From: Arthrobacter citreus
Lineage (GTDB): Bacteria; Bacillota; Bacilli; Bacillales; Bacillaceae_G
Assembly (NCBI GenBank): GCA_013200995.1
Contig: CP053688.1
Span: forward strand, 4,774,001 to 4,838,000
Direction of reading: 5' to 3'
Length of the DNA: 64,000 bases
Positions 1 through 9,445 of the stretch are shown here, one piece after another. How positions within the stretch are numbered: the first letter of the stretch is position 1; every line of letters starts with the position of its first letter. Under the pieces are notes generated by a model. The model saw only the letters and a program-made list of their open reading frames with translations, was not told the DNA's origin and made no database searches. The translations under genes and the position numbers were made by a program.

Positions 1-199
1 ACTCATGATTTAATTTTTCTAGCTTATCATTAATTGAAAACTCTAAGCGCTTAATTAGATCAGGTATTTCACCACGGATATATTCCCATTCTGTAAGAAT
101 CATTTGTTGTTGATCGAAAGAGTAATCTTCCCAATCTAACTTTAAGTTGGGTAGAAAAATACCTAATCGTTCATCATATGAAAAATAATCTTGTAACAT
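1..199 (-). CDS. hypothetical protein, 3' part cut by window edge
   Basis: The reading frame runs off the left edge of the window; 66 codons are visible. It starts with ATG at 199 and begins MLQDYFSYDERLGIFL. A strong ribosome binding site (GGGGAGGAG, six bases before the ATG) supports expression. The visible part is hydrophilic and rich in acidic and aromatic residues, with no signal peptide, membrane segment or motif that I recognise. It is transcribed away from the reductase gene to its right. No function is assigned. Confidence 0.7.
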   Translation of the reverse strand, partial: MLQDYFSYDERLGIFLPNLKLDWEDYSFDQQQMILTEWEYIRGEIPDLIKRLEFSINDKLEKLNHE

Positions 200-568
200 T
201 TTTTACTCCTCCCCTCGAGTATATTATACATTGAAAAAAATAAGTGAAACAAATTGAATTGTAAAATTTTATTATTTTGATTTCGCATTTAGTGAAAAGA
301 GCAAAAAACTAAAAATAAAAATAATTAAAATAAAAGGAAAATAATTCAAAATAATAGAAATCATAGTTATCATTTAATAAAATAATCTTACTAAATTACA
401 GTTTTTTTGTATAAGATAATGACAGGATTTTTAAGGACGACTTTGTGTTAAAGGTTTTACAAAAATTTAGAACAAAAAATTATGACCTTGCTTATACATA
501 CAATTGATTGAGTTATCTAGATGATTTTCACCTATATAAAATTATTTAGATTTGAAAGGAAGAGTTTT
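200..568. other. AT-rich divergent intergenic region
   Basis: This very A+T-rich stretch separates two divergently oriented genes and must hold their promoters. I see no convincing -35/-10 pair, no terminator and no open frame with a ribosome binding site. Confidence 0.5.
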
Positions 569-1339
569 ATGAGACATGCTGTTATAACGGCAGGAACGAA
601 GGGGTTAGGGAAGAAAGTAACTGAATCATTTTTAAACGAAGGATATTCAGTCACTGTTACATACTTTTCGGATGAGCAGGCCGTCATACAACGTAAAGAA
701 GAATGGAAGGACTATTTAGATAATATTCTTTTTATAAAAGGTGATATTTCCGATAAAGTATTTATTAAAGAGATTGTCTCAAAAACGATGGAGAAATTCG
801 GTAGGGTTGATTGTTTAATTAATAATGCTGGACCTTATTTATTTAACCGTAAAAAACTGGCTGACTACACAGATGAAGAGTGGGAATACTTGTTGTATGG
901 AAATTTGCACAGTGTGTTTTATCTTTTAAAGCAAATTATTCCAATAATGAGAAACCAAAAATATGGTCGAATTATTAACTATGGTTTTCAAGGTGCTAAT
1001 TCGGCATCGGGATGGATTTATCGATCTGCTTTCAGTGCAGCAAAAGTAGGGCTAGTTTCATTAACTAAAACTGTTGCTTATGAAGAAGCAGAAAACGGAA
1101 TTACATCTAATATGATCTGTCCAGGTGATATTTTTGGCGATATGAAAGAAGTAAATCGAGATGAAGCAAGTAGAGAAGGAAAAGGGCTAGCACCTGTAGG
1201 TAGGTCTGGTACCGGAGAAGACATTGCTAGAATGGTGCAGTTTTTATGTAAGGAAGAATCTGATTTTATAACAGGAGATATATTTGAGATTACAGGCGGT
1301 TTAGATGTAATTAACAAATATAGACATAATCCATTATGA
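569..1339 (+). CDS. ytkK: SDR-family oxidoreductase, YtkK-like
   Basis: Short-chain dehydrogenase/reductase of 256 aa. The start is the ATG at 569, preceded by AAAGGAAGAG; an earlier in-frame ATG at 521 lacks a ribosome binding site. The N-terminal nucleotide-binding loop is TAGTKGLG (residues about 7-14), and the NNAG motif sits at 85-88. The catalytic site is unusual: where the family has YxxxK the sequence is FSAAK (F155, K159), so the proton-donating tyrosine is phenylalanine. Classical carbonyl reduction is therefore doubtful, and the substrate is unknown. Assignment to YtkK rests on overall resemblance and on ytkL lying nearby. It appears to be transcribed alone. Confidence 0.7.
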   Translation: MRHAVITAGTKGLGKKVTESFLNEGYSVTVTYFSDEQAVIQRKEEWKDYLDNILFIKGDISDKVFIKEIVSKTMEKFGRVDCLINNAGPYLFNRKKLADYTDEEWEYLLYGNLHSVFYLLKQIIPIMRNQKYGRIINYGFQGANSASGWIYRSAFSAAKVGLVSLTKTVAYEEAENGITSNMICPGDIFGDMKEVNRDEASREGKGLAPVGRSGTGEDIARMVQFLCKEESDFITGDIFEITGGLDVINKYRHNPL

Positions 1340-1535
1340 TGAGTTTGATGGGACAATTCCATTATTTAAGCATAATTTATAATAAGAAAGATTCTGAATT
1401 AATATTTATTACACTAAATTAAGCGTTTTCATTTTCTGTCTTTATGTTTTGTGTTAATATAAAAATGTATTATTTATTTAATAAATAGAGCTCATCAAAG
1501 AGGCACGAATCAATTATATTTCAGGGGGAAATAAC

Positions 1536-2669
1536 ATGCGTATTGGGGTACCAAAAGAAATAAAAAATAACGAAAATCGTGTAGCAATGACACCAGCTGG
1601 AGTAATGAACTTAGTTGGACATGGTCACACAGTTTTCATTGAAACAAGTGCTGGACTTGGTTCAGGTTTTACTGATGAAGAATACGTAACAGCTGGCGCA
1701 ACAATTGTTGAAACAGCGCAAGAAGCTTGGAATAATGAAATGGTTATGAAAGTTAAAGAACCAATTCCAAGTGAGTATGGATATTTCCGTGAAGGATTAA
1801 TTTTATTCACATATTTACATTTAGCTCCAGAACCTGAATTAACGAAGGCTTTAATTGATAATAAAGTAGTTGGTATTGCTTACGAAACTGTACAAGTTGG
1901 TAACACTTTACCATTATTAACTCCAATGAGCGAAGTAGCTGGACGTATGTCTGCTCAAATCGGTGCTCAATTCTTAGAAAAAAACAAAGGCGGAAAAGGT
2001 ATTTTATTAGGTGGAGTACCAGGAGTACGTCGTGGCAAAGTTACAATCATTGGTGGAGGTGTAGCAGGAACAAATGCTGCTAAAGTAGCTGTTGGTCTTG
2101 GTGCTCACGTAACGATGATTGACTTAAATCCAGATCGTTTACGTCAATTAGACGATATTTTTGGTCATCAAATTACGACATTAATGTCAAACCCTTACAA
2201 TATTGCTGAAGCGGTTAAAGAATCTGATCTTGTAATTGGTGCAGTATTAATTCCAGGTGCAAAAGCTCCAAAACTAGTAACAAAAGAAATGATCGAATCA
2301 ATGGAACCAGGTTCAGTTGTAGTTGATATTGCAATTGACCAAGGTGGTATTTTCGAAACGACAGATCGCATTACAACTCATGATTTCCCAACGTATGAGA
2401 AACACGGAGTAGTACACTATGCTGTAGCAAATATGCCTGGTGCTGTACCTCGTACTTCTACTATGGCGTTAACAAATGTTACAGTTCCTTATGCAGTACA
2501 AATTGCTAACAAAGGCTACCAAAAAGCTTGCTTAGAAAACACTGCTTTATTCAAAGGTATTAATACACTTGATGGATATGTAACTTACGAAGCAGTAGCT
2601 GAAGCACATGGTTTAGAATATAAAGAAGCAACTACTTTATTACAAGGTACGTCTGTTTCTACAAACTAA
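1536..2669 (+). CDS. ald: alanine dehydrogenase
   Basis: NAD-dependent L-alanine dehydrogenase (EC 1.4.1.1), 377 aa, the usual family length. It oxidises alanine to pyruvate and ammonia; in Bacillus it supports growth on alanine and normal sporulation. The start MRIGVPKEI follows GGGGG at proper spacing. Substrate-site residues are visible: R15, the lysine in MKVKEP and the histidine in YLHLAPEPE. The NAD-binding Rossmann loop is [10 protein letters not shown], around residue 173. It is monocistronic, ending in a terminator. Confidence 0.97.
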   Translation: MRIGVPKEIKNNENRVAMTPAGVMNLVGHGHTVFIETSAGLGSGFTDEEYVTAGATIVETAQEAWNNEMVMKVKEPIPSEYGYFREGLILFTYLHLAPEPELTKALIDNKVVGIAYETVQVGNTLPLLTPMSEVAGRMSAQIGAQFLEKNKGGKGILLGGVPGVRRGKVTIIGGGVAGTNAAKVAVGLGAHVTMIDLNPDRLRQLDDIFGHQITTLMSNPYNIAEAVKESDLVIGAVLIPGAKAPKLVTKEMIESMEPGSVVVDIAIDQGGIFETTDRITTHDFPTYEKHGVVHYAVANMPGAVPRTSTMALTNVTVPYAVQIANKGYQKACLENTALFKGINTLDGYVTYEAVAEAHGLEYKEATTLLQGTSVSTN

Positions 2670-2679
2670 TAAATCATTA

Positions 2680-2713
2680 AATCCCTTTATCAATTTTGGT
2701 AAAGGGATTTTTT
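2680..2713 (+). terminator. ald terminator
   Basis: Ten-base stem AATCCCTTTA / TAAAGGGATT followed by T residues, directly after the ald stop codon. Confidence 0.85.
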
Positions 2714-2719
2714 AAAAAG

Positions 2720-2755
2720 AAAACCCCATCTTCAATAAAATGAAGATGGGGTTTT
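2720..2755 (-). terminator. terminator of the minus-strand peptidase/acetyltransferase operon
   Basis: Perfect 15-base inverted repeat (AAAACCCCATCTTCA and its complement) around a six-base loop, with T runs on both strands, so it can act in both directions between convergent genes. It lies just downstream of the acetyltransferase stop on the minus strand. Confidence 0.85.
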
Positions 2756-2765
2756 CTGATTGTAT

Positions 2766-3299
2766 TTATTCTGTACTAAAATTAAATTCTTCCTCCAAAA
2801 TGCTATATTGATACATATCACGATGAGCACCTTTAAAATACTCATGCTTACGCAATATACCGTCTAAATGAAAGCCTAATTTTGTAAGGAAGTTTTGTGA
2901 AGCAATATTAAAGTCATATACTTCACAATATACTTTTACGAGTTTTAGTTCATTAAAAGAATAATTTAGTAGGTAATTTAAAGCGAATGATCCAAGTCCT
3001 TTGTTATGCATCGATTGATCTCCAATTACAATTCCAAAAGCAGCGTGATTATTCTCTTGATCTAGATTTCCTAACTCAATTCTTCCAACGCAAACCCCAT
3101 TATATTCGATCGTAAACAAATGAAGATTTGGTTTAAGTCCGTTAAAGTACTTTTCATAACCTTGTACTATTTCCTCTAATGAACGAGGTTTTTCGATACC
3201 TACAAGTTTACCAATCTCATCATCGCATTCCCACTTATGCATAATAGGAACGTCAGAAGGAAGGACTTGCCGAATTTTCATTAATTGGTTTTGATTCAT
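2766..3299 (-). CDS. GNAT-family N-acetyltransferase (RimJ/RimL type)
   Basis: GNAT acetyltransferase of 177 aa, resembling the group that acetylates protein N-termini, spermidine or small amines. The acetyl-CoA loop region reads GDQSMHNKGLGSFAL (about 93-107), followed by the family's N..SQNFLTKLGF helix. Its start lies two bases after the stop of the upstream peptidase gene, so the two are co-transcribed and probably translationally coupled, since no good ribosome binding site is visible. A second ATG six codons in (MKIRQVL) could be the true start. Substrate unknown. Confidence 0.85.
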   Translation of the reverse strand: MNQNQLMKIRQVLPSDVPIMHKWECDDEIGKLVGIEKPRSLEEIVQGYEKYFNGLKPNLHLFTIEYNGVCVGRIELGNLDQENNHAAFGIVIGDQSMHNKGLGSFALNYLLNYSFNELKLVKVYCEVYDFNIASQNFLTKLGFHLDGILRKHEYFKGAHRDMYQYSILEEEFNFSTE

Positions 3300-3301
3300 A
3301 A

Positions 3302-4396
3302 TTATAGAATGATTAATTCTTTAGGGAACTTCGTTAACGTAATTGCACCTGTTTCTGTAATAACGATATCATCCTCAATACGTACTCCACCAACATTTGG
3401 AACATAAATTCCTGGTTCAATTGTATAAGACATGCCAGGTTTAATAATATCAGTATTTGAATCATTTACTGACGGATAATCGTGGATACCAATTCCTAAA
3501 CCATGTCCAATTCGGTGCACGAAATATTCACCATAACCAGCGTCAGAGATAATTTGGCGAGCAGCACGGTCAACATTACCTAATACTTCGCCTGGTTTAC
3601 TTGCTTCAATTGCAGCAAGTTGACCTTTTAATACAGTCTCATAAATTTCACGTTGTTGCTCATTTGGTTGACCAAACATAACTGTACGAGTAATATCAGA
3701 GCAATATCCATCAACGATAAAGCCTAAGTCCATTAGTACGAAATCACCTTTTTTAATAGGGTTAGTACCAGGATTTCCGTGAGGTAGCGCTGAGTTTGCA
3801 CCAGTTAAAATTAACGTACTAAATGAAGTTTTAGAAATACCATTTTTCTTCATTTCGTATTCCATTTCAGCAATTAGATCCATTTCTGTTTTGCCTTCAG
3901 CAATACGATCAACAATAATTTGGCAAGCCATGTCAGCTGCCTCAGCTGCAACTTGCATACGACGAATTTCTTCACTATCTTTAATTAGGCGTAAGTCATG
4001 TAATTTTTCTTCAGCCGCAAGGAATTGAACACCAGGGAAAAGTTGTACTAATCTTTCATAGCGACCAACAAGAAGATGTTCTTTTTCGATTGCCATACGA
4101 TTTACTGTAATGTTACGTTTTGCTAATGATTCTTGAATCATAGCCCAAGGATCTTGACTATCATTAAAGCCAATTACGTCATATTTCCAACCAGCATTTT
4201 GTACATGTCCAACTTCCATTTGTGGACAAACAAGGATAGGCTCATGATTTGGAAATACAAGACAAGCTAAAAGACGTTCATGTGGATTACAATGGAAATT
4301 TGTTAAATAAAATACATTCTCAGTAGATGTAATAAATCCTAGTTGAATATCTTGCTCTTTTAACCAAGTTGATAGATTTTGTATACGGTGTTCCAT
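3302..4396 (-). CDS. Xaa-Pro aminopeptidase family protein (M24B)
   Basis: Metallopeptidase of the M24B creatinase/prolidase/aminopeptidase P fold, 364 aa. A creatinase-like N-terminal domain (about 1-125) precedes the pita-bread catalytic domain. Metal ligands are recognisable in MDLGFIVDGYCSDITRT (two Asp), HRIGHGLGIGIHD (His), TIEPGIYVP (Glu) and VRIEDDIVIT (Glu). I place the start at ATG 4396: the ribosome binding site AAGAAAGG lies nine bases upstream and overlaps an earlier in-frame ATG at 4405. It should remove or cleave at proline-containing peptides in the cytoplasm. First gene of a two-gene operon with the acetyltransferase. Confidence 0.92.
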   Translation of the reverse strand: MEHRIQNLSTWLKEQDIQLGFITSTENVFYLTNFHCNPHERLLACLVFPNHEPILVCPQMEVGHVQNAGWKYDVIGFNDSQDPWAMIQESLAKRNITVNRMAIEKEHLLVGRYERLVQLFPGVQFLAAEEKLHDLRLIKDSEEIRRMQVAAEAADMACQIIVDRIAEGKTEMDLIAEMEYEMKKNGISKTSFSTLILTGANSALPHGNPGTNPIKKGDFVLMDLGFIVDGYCSDITRTVMFGQPNEQQREIYETVLKGQLAAIEASKPGEVLGNVDRAARQIISDAGYGEYFVHRIGHGLGIGIHDYPSVNDSNTDIIKPGMSYTIEPGIYVPNVGGVRIEDDIVITETGAITLTKFPKELIIL

Positions 4397-4587
4397 TTGT
4401 AACATCCTTTCTTAAAAAACAAAAATTACTGCAATAAACAAAAAAAGTCTTTACAGTTCATAACTCTCTTATTTTAGCATTTTTTATCGAATTTCGTAAA
4501 ATAGTTAACTTATTTCTTATTTTTGTAATGGAAAATAATCTGTTAAAATGTGGTAGAGACTAATTTTTTATAAAGGAGCGACTTAAT

Positions 4588-5274
4588 TTGAAAATTACAT
4601 ATTTTGGACACAGTGTTATTTTAGTAGAGCATGGTCAAGATACAATTATTATTGACCCATTTATTAACGGAAATCCACATACTAATGTGAAAGTAAACGA
4701 GCTAAAAGTGAATTATATCTATGTAACACATGGTCACGGTGATCATTTAGGTGATACGGTTGAACTCGCTAAAAAAAATGATGCGACTGTTATTGCTCCA
4801 GTTGAATTAGCAACTTGGATCTCTTGGCAAGGAGTTAAAGTTGTTCCGATGCATATTGGTGGAGAAAAAGAATTTTCTTTTGGAAAATTAAAATTAGTTG
4901 AAGCAATTCATGGTTCAAGCATAGTTGATGAAGAAAATAAACAAATCATTAATGTTGGTCCGCCATCTGGCGTTTTACTAAAAATTGCTGGTAAAACGAT
5001 TTATCATGCAGGAGATACTGCGCTATATAGAGGTATGAAAACTTTAGGTGAATATGAAAAGATTGATCTAGCATATTTACCAATTGGAAATCACTTTACA
5101 ATGGGAATCGACGATGCAGTAATTGCTGCAGAGTGGATTAACGCACAGCAAGTAATTCCAATGCACTATAATACATTCCCACCAATCCAAGTAGATCCAA
5201 ACGAATTCCTAGATAAATTACCGAAGAAAAATGGTTTTATTCACGAGGCAAATACAACAATTTCAATATTGTAA
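4588..5274 (+). CDS. ytkL: UPF0173 metal-dependent hydrolase YtkL
   Basis: Metallo-beta-lactamase-fold hydrolase, 228 aa. The zinc motif HxHxDH appears as THGHGDHLGD (about 49-58), with a further metal Asp in HAGDTALY and a C-terminal His in IPMHYNTFP. The family is conserved in Bacillus and archaea, but the physiological substrate is not established. Translation begins at TTG 4588, seven bases after AAAGGAGCG. It stands alone between a divergent peptidase operon and ytoI, with its own terminator. Confidence 0.9.
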   Translation: MKITYFGHSVILVEHGQDTIIIDPFINGNPHTNVKVNELKVNYIYVTHGHGDHLGDTVELAKKNDATVIAPVELATWISWQGVKVVPMHIGGEKEFSFGKLKLVEAIHGSSIVDEENKQIINVGPPSGVLLKIAGKTIYHAGDTALYRGMKTLGEYEKIDLAYLPIGNHFTMGIDDAVIAAEWINAQQVIPMHYNTFPPIQVDPNEFLDKLPKKNGFIHEANTTISIL

Positions 5275-5308
5275 TACAAATTATATAGAAATTTATAGTA
5301 CAGTTTTT

Positions 5309-5334
5309 AAAGCACGTTGAAACGTGCTTTTTTT
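5309..5334 (+). terminator. ytkL terminator
   Basis: Ten-base stem AAAGCACGTT / AACGTGCTTT with a two-base centre and a T run. Confidence 0.85.
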
Positions 5335-5403
5335 CATGGTATGAATTGTTATATAATAGTTAATAAAAATATTAATACAACCATTGAAAGCTTGGTGAGG
5401 TAA

Positions 5404-6720
5404 TTGACTACAAAGCACGATCAAATACTAGAACATATTGAACAACTACCAGTCGGTCATAAAATATCGGTAAGGCAAATTGCGAAAGATTTAAGTGTAA
5501 GCGAAGGTACTGCGTATAGAGCAATTAAAGATGCGGAAAACAAAGGATTTGTTAGTACGATCGAACGCGTAGGTACGATTCGAATTGAAACGAAAAGAAA
5601 AGAAAATATTGAAAAATTAACTTTTGCCGAAGTTGTTAATATTGTTGATGGACAAGTTTTAGGTGGTAAAGAAGGCTTACATAAAACACTGAATAAGTTT
5701 GTTATTGGTGCTATGCAACTTGATGCAATGATGAGGTATATTAGTGCAAATAATTTATTGATCGTCGGAAACCGAGTGAAAGCGCATGAACTAGCACTTA
5801 AAGAAGGGTCAGCAGTTTTAGTCACAGGTGGATTTGATACGGATGAAAGTGTTAAGCGTCTTGCGGATGAAATGAAAATGCCAATCATTTCTTCTAGTTA
5901 TGACACTTTTACTGTCGCGACATTAATAAATAGAGCAATTTATGATCAATTAATTAAAAAGGATATTGTATTAGTTGAAGATATTTTGATTCCAACTGAA
6001 AAAACAGCTACATTATCTCCAGCAGATGAAGTAGAAAAATGGTACGAGCATAATAGAGATACTGGGCATGGAAGATATCCTGTAGTCGATGATCGAGGTA
6101 AATTAATTGGAATCGTAACCTCGAAGGATATTATTAACGAACAACGTACTCAAAGAATTGACAAAGTAATGACTAGACAACCGATTAGTGTTAACGAAAA
6201 GATGTCCGTAGCAGCAGCTGCTAGAATGATGGTTTGGGAAGGAATCGAGCTTCTGCCAGTTGTCAATTCATCGAATAACTTAATCGGTATTATCAGTCGC
6301 CAAGATGTGCTTGAAGCACTTCAACAATTACAACGTCAGCCTCAAGTTGGCGAAACAATTGATGACATTGTTACTAGTCAATTCCATAACAATAAAGAAC
6401 AAAAAAATGACGACTTCACTATAAGATGTAATGTAACTCCGCAAATGACAAATGTAATTGGAACACTGTCACATGGCGTATTTACGACGATTGTAACCGA
6501 GGCGGGCAAACGTGCTGTTCGCGATATGAAAAAAGGGGACTTAATCGTTGAAAATATTACAATTTACTTCGTTCAACCAGTTCAAATTGATGACGTAATT
6601 GAAATAAAACCAAAAGTACTAGAATTAGGTCGTAAATTTGGAAAGGTGGACGTTGAAGTATTTCAACAAGGAATACTAGTGGGCAAAGCATTAATGATGA
6701 TGCAATTATTAGATCGATAA
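5404..6720 (+). CDS. ytoI: CBS-domain transcriptional regulator-like protein YtoI
   Basis: Multidomain protein of 438 aa: an N-terminal helix-turn-helix (about 20-55, VRQIAKDLSVSEGTAYRAIK), a DRTGG-type domain (about 80-190), two CBS modules (about 195-310), and a C-terminal hotdog thioesterase-like domain (about 320-438). CBS pairs bind adenine nucleotides, so a nucleotide-sensing regulator is a reasonable inference; the ligand and targets are unknown. Start is TTG 5404 close behind GGTGAGG. Monocistronic with a strong terminator. Confidence 0.9.
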   Translation: MTTKHDQILEHIEQLPVGHKISVRQIAKDLSVSEGTAYRAIKDAENKGFVSTIERVGTIRIETKRKENIEKLTFAEVVNIVDGQVLGGKEGLHKTLNKFVIGAMQLDAMMRYISANNLLIVGNRVKAHELALKEGSAVLVTGGFDTDESVKRLADEMKMPIISSSYDTFTVATLINRAIYDQLIKKDIVLVEDILIPTEKTATLSPADEVEKWYEHNRDTGHGRYPVVDDRGKLIGIVTSKDIINEQRTQRIDKVMTRQPISVNEKMSVAAAARMMVWEGIELLPVVNSSNNLIGIISRQDVLEALQQLQRQPQVGETIDDIVTSQFHNNKEQKNDDFTIRCNVTPQMTNVIGTLSHGVFTTIVTEAGKRAVRDMKKGDLIVENITIYFVQPVQIDDVIEIKPKVLELGRKFGKVDVEVFQQGILVGKALMMMQLLDR

Positions 6721-6746
6721 TATCAAGGCTGTTTTAAATAGATTTG

Positions 6747-6787
6747 AAAAACACTAGGAAGTAAGGTTTCCTAGTGTTTTTTTTTTT
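6747..6787 (+). terminator. ytoI terminator
   Basis: Thirteen-base stem AAAACACTAGGAA / TTCCTAGTGTTTT followed by a long T tract. Confidence 0.9.
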
Positions 6788-6802
6788 GGGAAATCATCCT
6801 TT

Positions 6803-6928
6803 TATAAACGAAACCAAGGACATTATAAACGAAAAAACTGAACATATGCACAAAAGTCAGAGCTTTATGCACAAAACCCGTCCCTTTATGAACAAAGTTC
6901 ACAACTTTATAAACAAAGTACATATTTT
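6803..6928. repeat. intergenic array A: six 21-base degenerate units
   Basis: Six consecutive units start at 6803, 6824, 6845, 6866, 6887 and 6908, an exact 21-base period. Each opens with TATAAAC or TATGCAC/TATGAAC followed by GAAA or AAA, then about ten variable bases. The array lies between the convergent genes ytoI and the TPR gene. It is not a CRISPR: the units are short and degenerate, and no cas gene is near. Function unknown; two related arrays occur at 29696 and 51563. Confidence 0.8.
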
Positions 6929-6986
6929 GTTCGTATTTCTAAACTAGAAAAAGGCAAGAACTAACTAGCCCCTGCCTAATCATCTT

Positions 6987-8006
6987 TTATTTTAAGTTTG
7001 AAAGTAGTTTGTTAACTCTATTAACAAATTCATTGTTTTCGTTTCTAGTATCAAAATCCTTCGCTAGGTCATAGACAATTTTCTCTAGTTTTTCTAAATC
7101 ATAAATAAAATCTTGCTCATTTAAGTTTAATTTTTTCGCCATAAATAATGCTGCAAGCCAAAATTCAAATTTATATGCTAGATTTGAAAGATTGTCACAT
7201 AGATCTACATGTTTATAGAACAATTCGATTGCTCTGTCAGGATCACAATGAGTTAAAAAGATAATTTGCTCACTTAATTCAGGAATGTATTTTGTACGAT
7301 TATAGGTTACAAAATAAGCTTTTTGTTGAATGAATAGTGCTTCTTCTTTTCTGTTTACTTCTAATAATGGCAGAAGTAATTTTGAGTAGGATTTATGAAT
7401 TGCTTCGTCACAATCAACTGTGCTATTCATTATTTGAGTTTGGATCGTTAACGCTTCTTGAAGATTTTTAGTTTTTAGAAAATAAATCATATCACCATAC
7501 AATTCACATTTTTCACAATTACTTAAATCGTCTCTTGGAGATTTTTTAAATAGTTGATAGTTTTGTTCTGCAAGATCGATTTTATTTAAATATAAGTTCA
7601 TTACATATAATGCTTGAAAATAGGGTTTTAAAGAATAGTTTGCAATCACTAAACGATTCTTAAAGTCCTCGAAATACTGTTGAATATCTTCTAAAGAGAA
7701 TCTGAGAGAATGTGGTAAAATTTCTAATAGCCATTTGTAATACCATAAGATTTGTTCTTGCTCTATGCGTTCTTCATTTTGGTCATATAAATCTATGCAC
7801 CACAAAAAGGTATCAATGAACAAATCTATTTCACCGATAGAGAAAGCGGTTTCTGCTAATTCCATGTTGACATAATATAGATAGCCCCATTCCTCTTGGT
7901 TTTCTAATTCTTCCGCAAAAGAAAGTAGTTTTTGAAGCTTGGTACTAGAATGTGATAATTCTACAAGTTCATCAAATTTCGATGAAAATAGTTCTTCTGT
8001 CATCAT
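6987..8006 (-). CDS. TPR-like helical repeat protein of unknown function
   Basis: Cytoplasmic protein of 339 aa built of repeated helix pairs with TPR-like spacing; for example residues about 35-75 (EEWGYLYYVNMELAETAFSI), 160-200 and 210-250. There is no signal peptide or membrane segment and no N-terminal enzymatic domain, so I do not call it a Rap phosphatase. The start is ATG 8006, ten bases after AAGGTG; a second ATG follows immediately. It sits between ytoI and ytpI, which are neighbours in Bacillus, so it looks like a local insertion into the conserved order. Probably a protein-binding scaffold. Confidence 0.75.
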   Translation of the reverse strand: MMTEELFSSKFDELVELSHSSTKLQKLLSFAEELENQEEWGYLYYVNMELAETAFSIGEIDLFIDTFLWCIDLYDQNEERIEQEQILWYYKWLLEILPHSLRFSLEDIQQYFEDFKNRLVIANYSLKPYFQALYVMNLYLNKIDLAEQNYQLFKKSPRDDLSNCEKCELYGDMIYFLKTKNLQEALTIQTQIMNSTVDCDEAIHKSYSKLLLPLLEVNRKEEALFIQQKAYFVTYNRTKYIPELSEQIIFLTHCDPDRAIELFYKHVDLCDNLSNLAYKFEFWLAALFMAKKLNLNEQDFIYDLEKLEKIVYDLAKDFDTRNENNEFVNRVNKLLSNLK

Positions 8007-8113
8007 GTTGTTTTCGCACCTTCTAGATTTCTTTTATTATCTTATAGAATTTGTATTTCTAGTGATCCCCCGTGTAATTGTTTACACTCTTGTACGTTTG
8101 ATTGCACTTAATT

Positions 8114-8404
8114 TTAAGCAGTTTGTTTATTTTCAATTGCTTTATAGTGCTTATTTTGTAAATATCCACGATATAGATTTGCCGCACCAAATATGATGAA
8201 CACAATTCCAATGCAAATTGTTAATAACTCAAGCTTGTTAACCATTTGATTTACACCATAAAGTAATAGGAATAAACCAAAGGTAATTCTTGCACGCGAG
8301 CCAGCAATTTTTTTTGTAAGTAGTTCGCTTGTAAAGAAAAATTTGGTAACGTAAAATAAGAAGAATAGAAAAGATATAATTAAGACTGTTGCGATGCTAT
8401 CCAC
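8114..8404 (-). CDS. ytpI: YtpI-family small membrane protein
   Basis: Membrane protein of 96 aa with three hydrophobic segments at about 4-24, 40-57 and 60-78, and a charged C-terminal tail. Translation starts at GTG 8404, preceded by AAAGGTGG. Its position next to nrnA and ytrIH matches the Bacillus ytpI locus. Function is not known. Confidence 0.85.
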   Translation of the reverse strand: MDSIATVLIISFLFFLFYVTKFFFTSELLTKKIAGSRARITFGLFLLLYGVNQMVNKLELLTICIGIVFIIFGAANLYRGYLQNKHYKAIENKQTA

Positions 8405-8497
8405 TTAGCTTCCACCTTTCAATAACTAATACATAATTCTATTTTACAGTCATAGAAACTATATTTCAAAAGTTTTCATATAAAGGAGAGTTTAACA

Positions 8498-9436
8498 TTG
8501 AAAGAACAAATATTAAAAGATATCCATTCATATGATACGATCATTATTCATCGTCATGTTCGTCCAGACCCAGATGCAATTGGTTCACAGTGCGGTTTAG
8601 CAGAGATGATTAAAGCAAGTTATCCTGCAAAAAAAGTATATGTAGTAGGAGAATTACCACAATCGCTAGAGTATTTACATAAAATGGATGTAATTGCAGA
8701 CGAAGTATATGATGATGCTCTTGTTATTGTGTGCGACACAGCAAATACCGAGCGAGTAGATGATGCTAGGTATACTAATGGAAAGAAACTTATTAAAATT
8801 GATCATCATCCGAATGTAGATCCATATGGTGATATTATGCATGTTGATACAACTGCTAGCTCAACAAGTGAGTTGATATTTGAGCTTGCTGAGAGTAGTA
8901 ATGAGCAATTAGTCATTACAGACCAAGTTGCAAGATTAATTTATGCAGGAATCATTGGAGATACAGGCAGATTTCTATTTCCAAGTACGACCGAAAGAAC
9001 TTTTCATGCCGCTAGCAATTTAATTAAGAAGGATTTTTCAATAAACGAAATTTATGACAATATGTACGAGACATCAATTGAGATGGCTCATTTAAATGGA
9101 TATGTTCTTCAAAATTTCAAACTTACTGAAGAGGGTGTCGGTCATATAAATATGACGAAGGCTCTAATGGAAGAATATAATGTAACCTCTGAGCAAGCTT
9201 CATTAGCAGTAAGTTCGCTTGGCCATATAAAGGGCGTAAAAGCTTGGGTAATATTTTTAGAGGAAGATGATTTAATTCGAGTACGTCTTCGTTCTAAAGG
9301 TCCAGTTATAAATGGAGTAGCTGCTATGTTTAATGGTGGTGGGCATCCGCTTGCATCTGGAGCAAAAGTCTTCTCGTGGGAAGAAACAGAAAAAGTTGTT
9401 GAAGAACTTCAAAAGGTTTGTAAAGAAGAGAAGTAA
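8498..9436 (+). CDS. nrnA: bifunctional oligoribonuclease / pAp phosphatase NrnA
   Basis: DHH/DHHA1 phosphoesterase of 312 aa. It degrades 2- to 5-nucleotide RNAs at the end of mRNA decay and dephosphorylates 3'-phosphoadenosine 5'-phosphate. The N-terminal domain has RPDPDAIGS (metal site), VCDTAN and the DHH signature KIDHHPN (about 106-112). The DHHA1 substrate domain ends with the GGGHPLASGA glycine-rich loop near residue 280. It starts at TTG 8498 after AAAGGAGAG and corresponds to B. subtilis ytqI. A shared terminator separates it from convergent ytrI. Confidence 0.96.
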   Translation: MKEQILKDIHSYDTIIIHRHVRPDPDAIGSQCGLAEMIKASYPAKKVYVVGELPQSLEYLHKMDVIADEVYDDALVIVCDTANTERVDDARYTNGKKLIKIDHHPNVDPYGDIMHVDTTASSTSELIFELAESSNEQLVITDQVARLIYAGIIGDTGRFLFPSTTERTFHAASNLIKKDFSINEIYDNMYETSIEMAHLNGYVLQNFKLTEEGVGHINMTKALMEEYNVTSEQASLAVSSLGHIKGVKAWVIFLEEDDLIRVRLRSKGPVINGVAAMFNGGGHPLASGAKVFSWEETEKVVEELQKVCKEEK

Positions 9437-9445
9437 GATTAAAAA

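Noticed and set aside
6803..6928. CRISPR array interpretation of the short-unit arrays
   Set aside because: Units are 21 bases in all, degenerate, with only about ten variable bases, and no cas genes are present.
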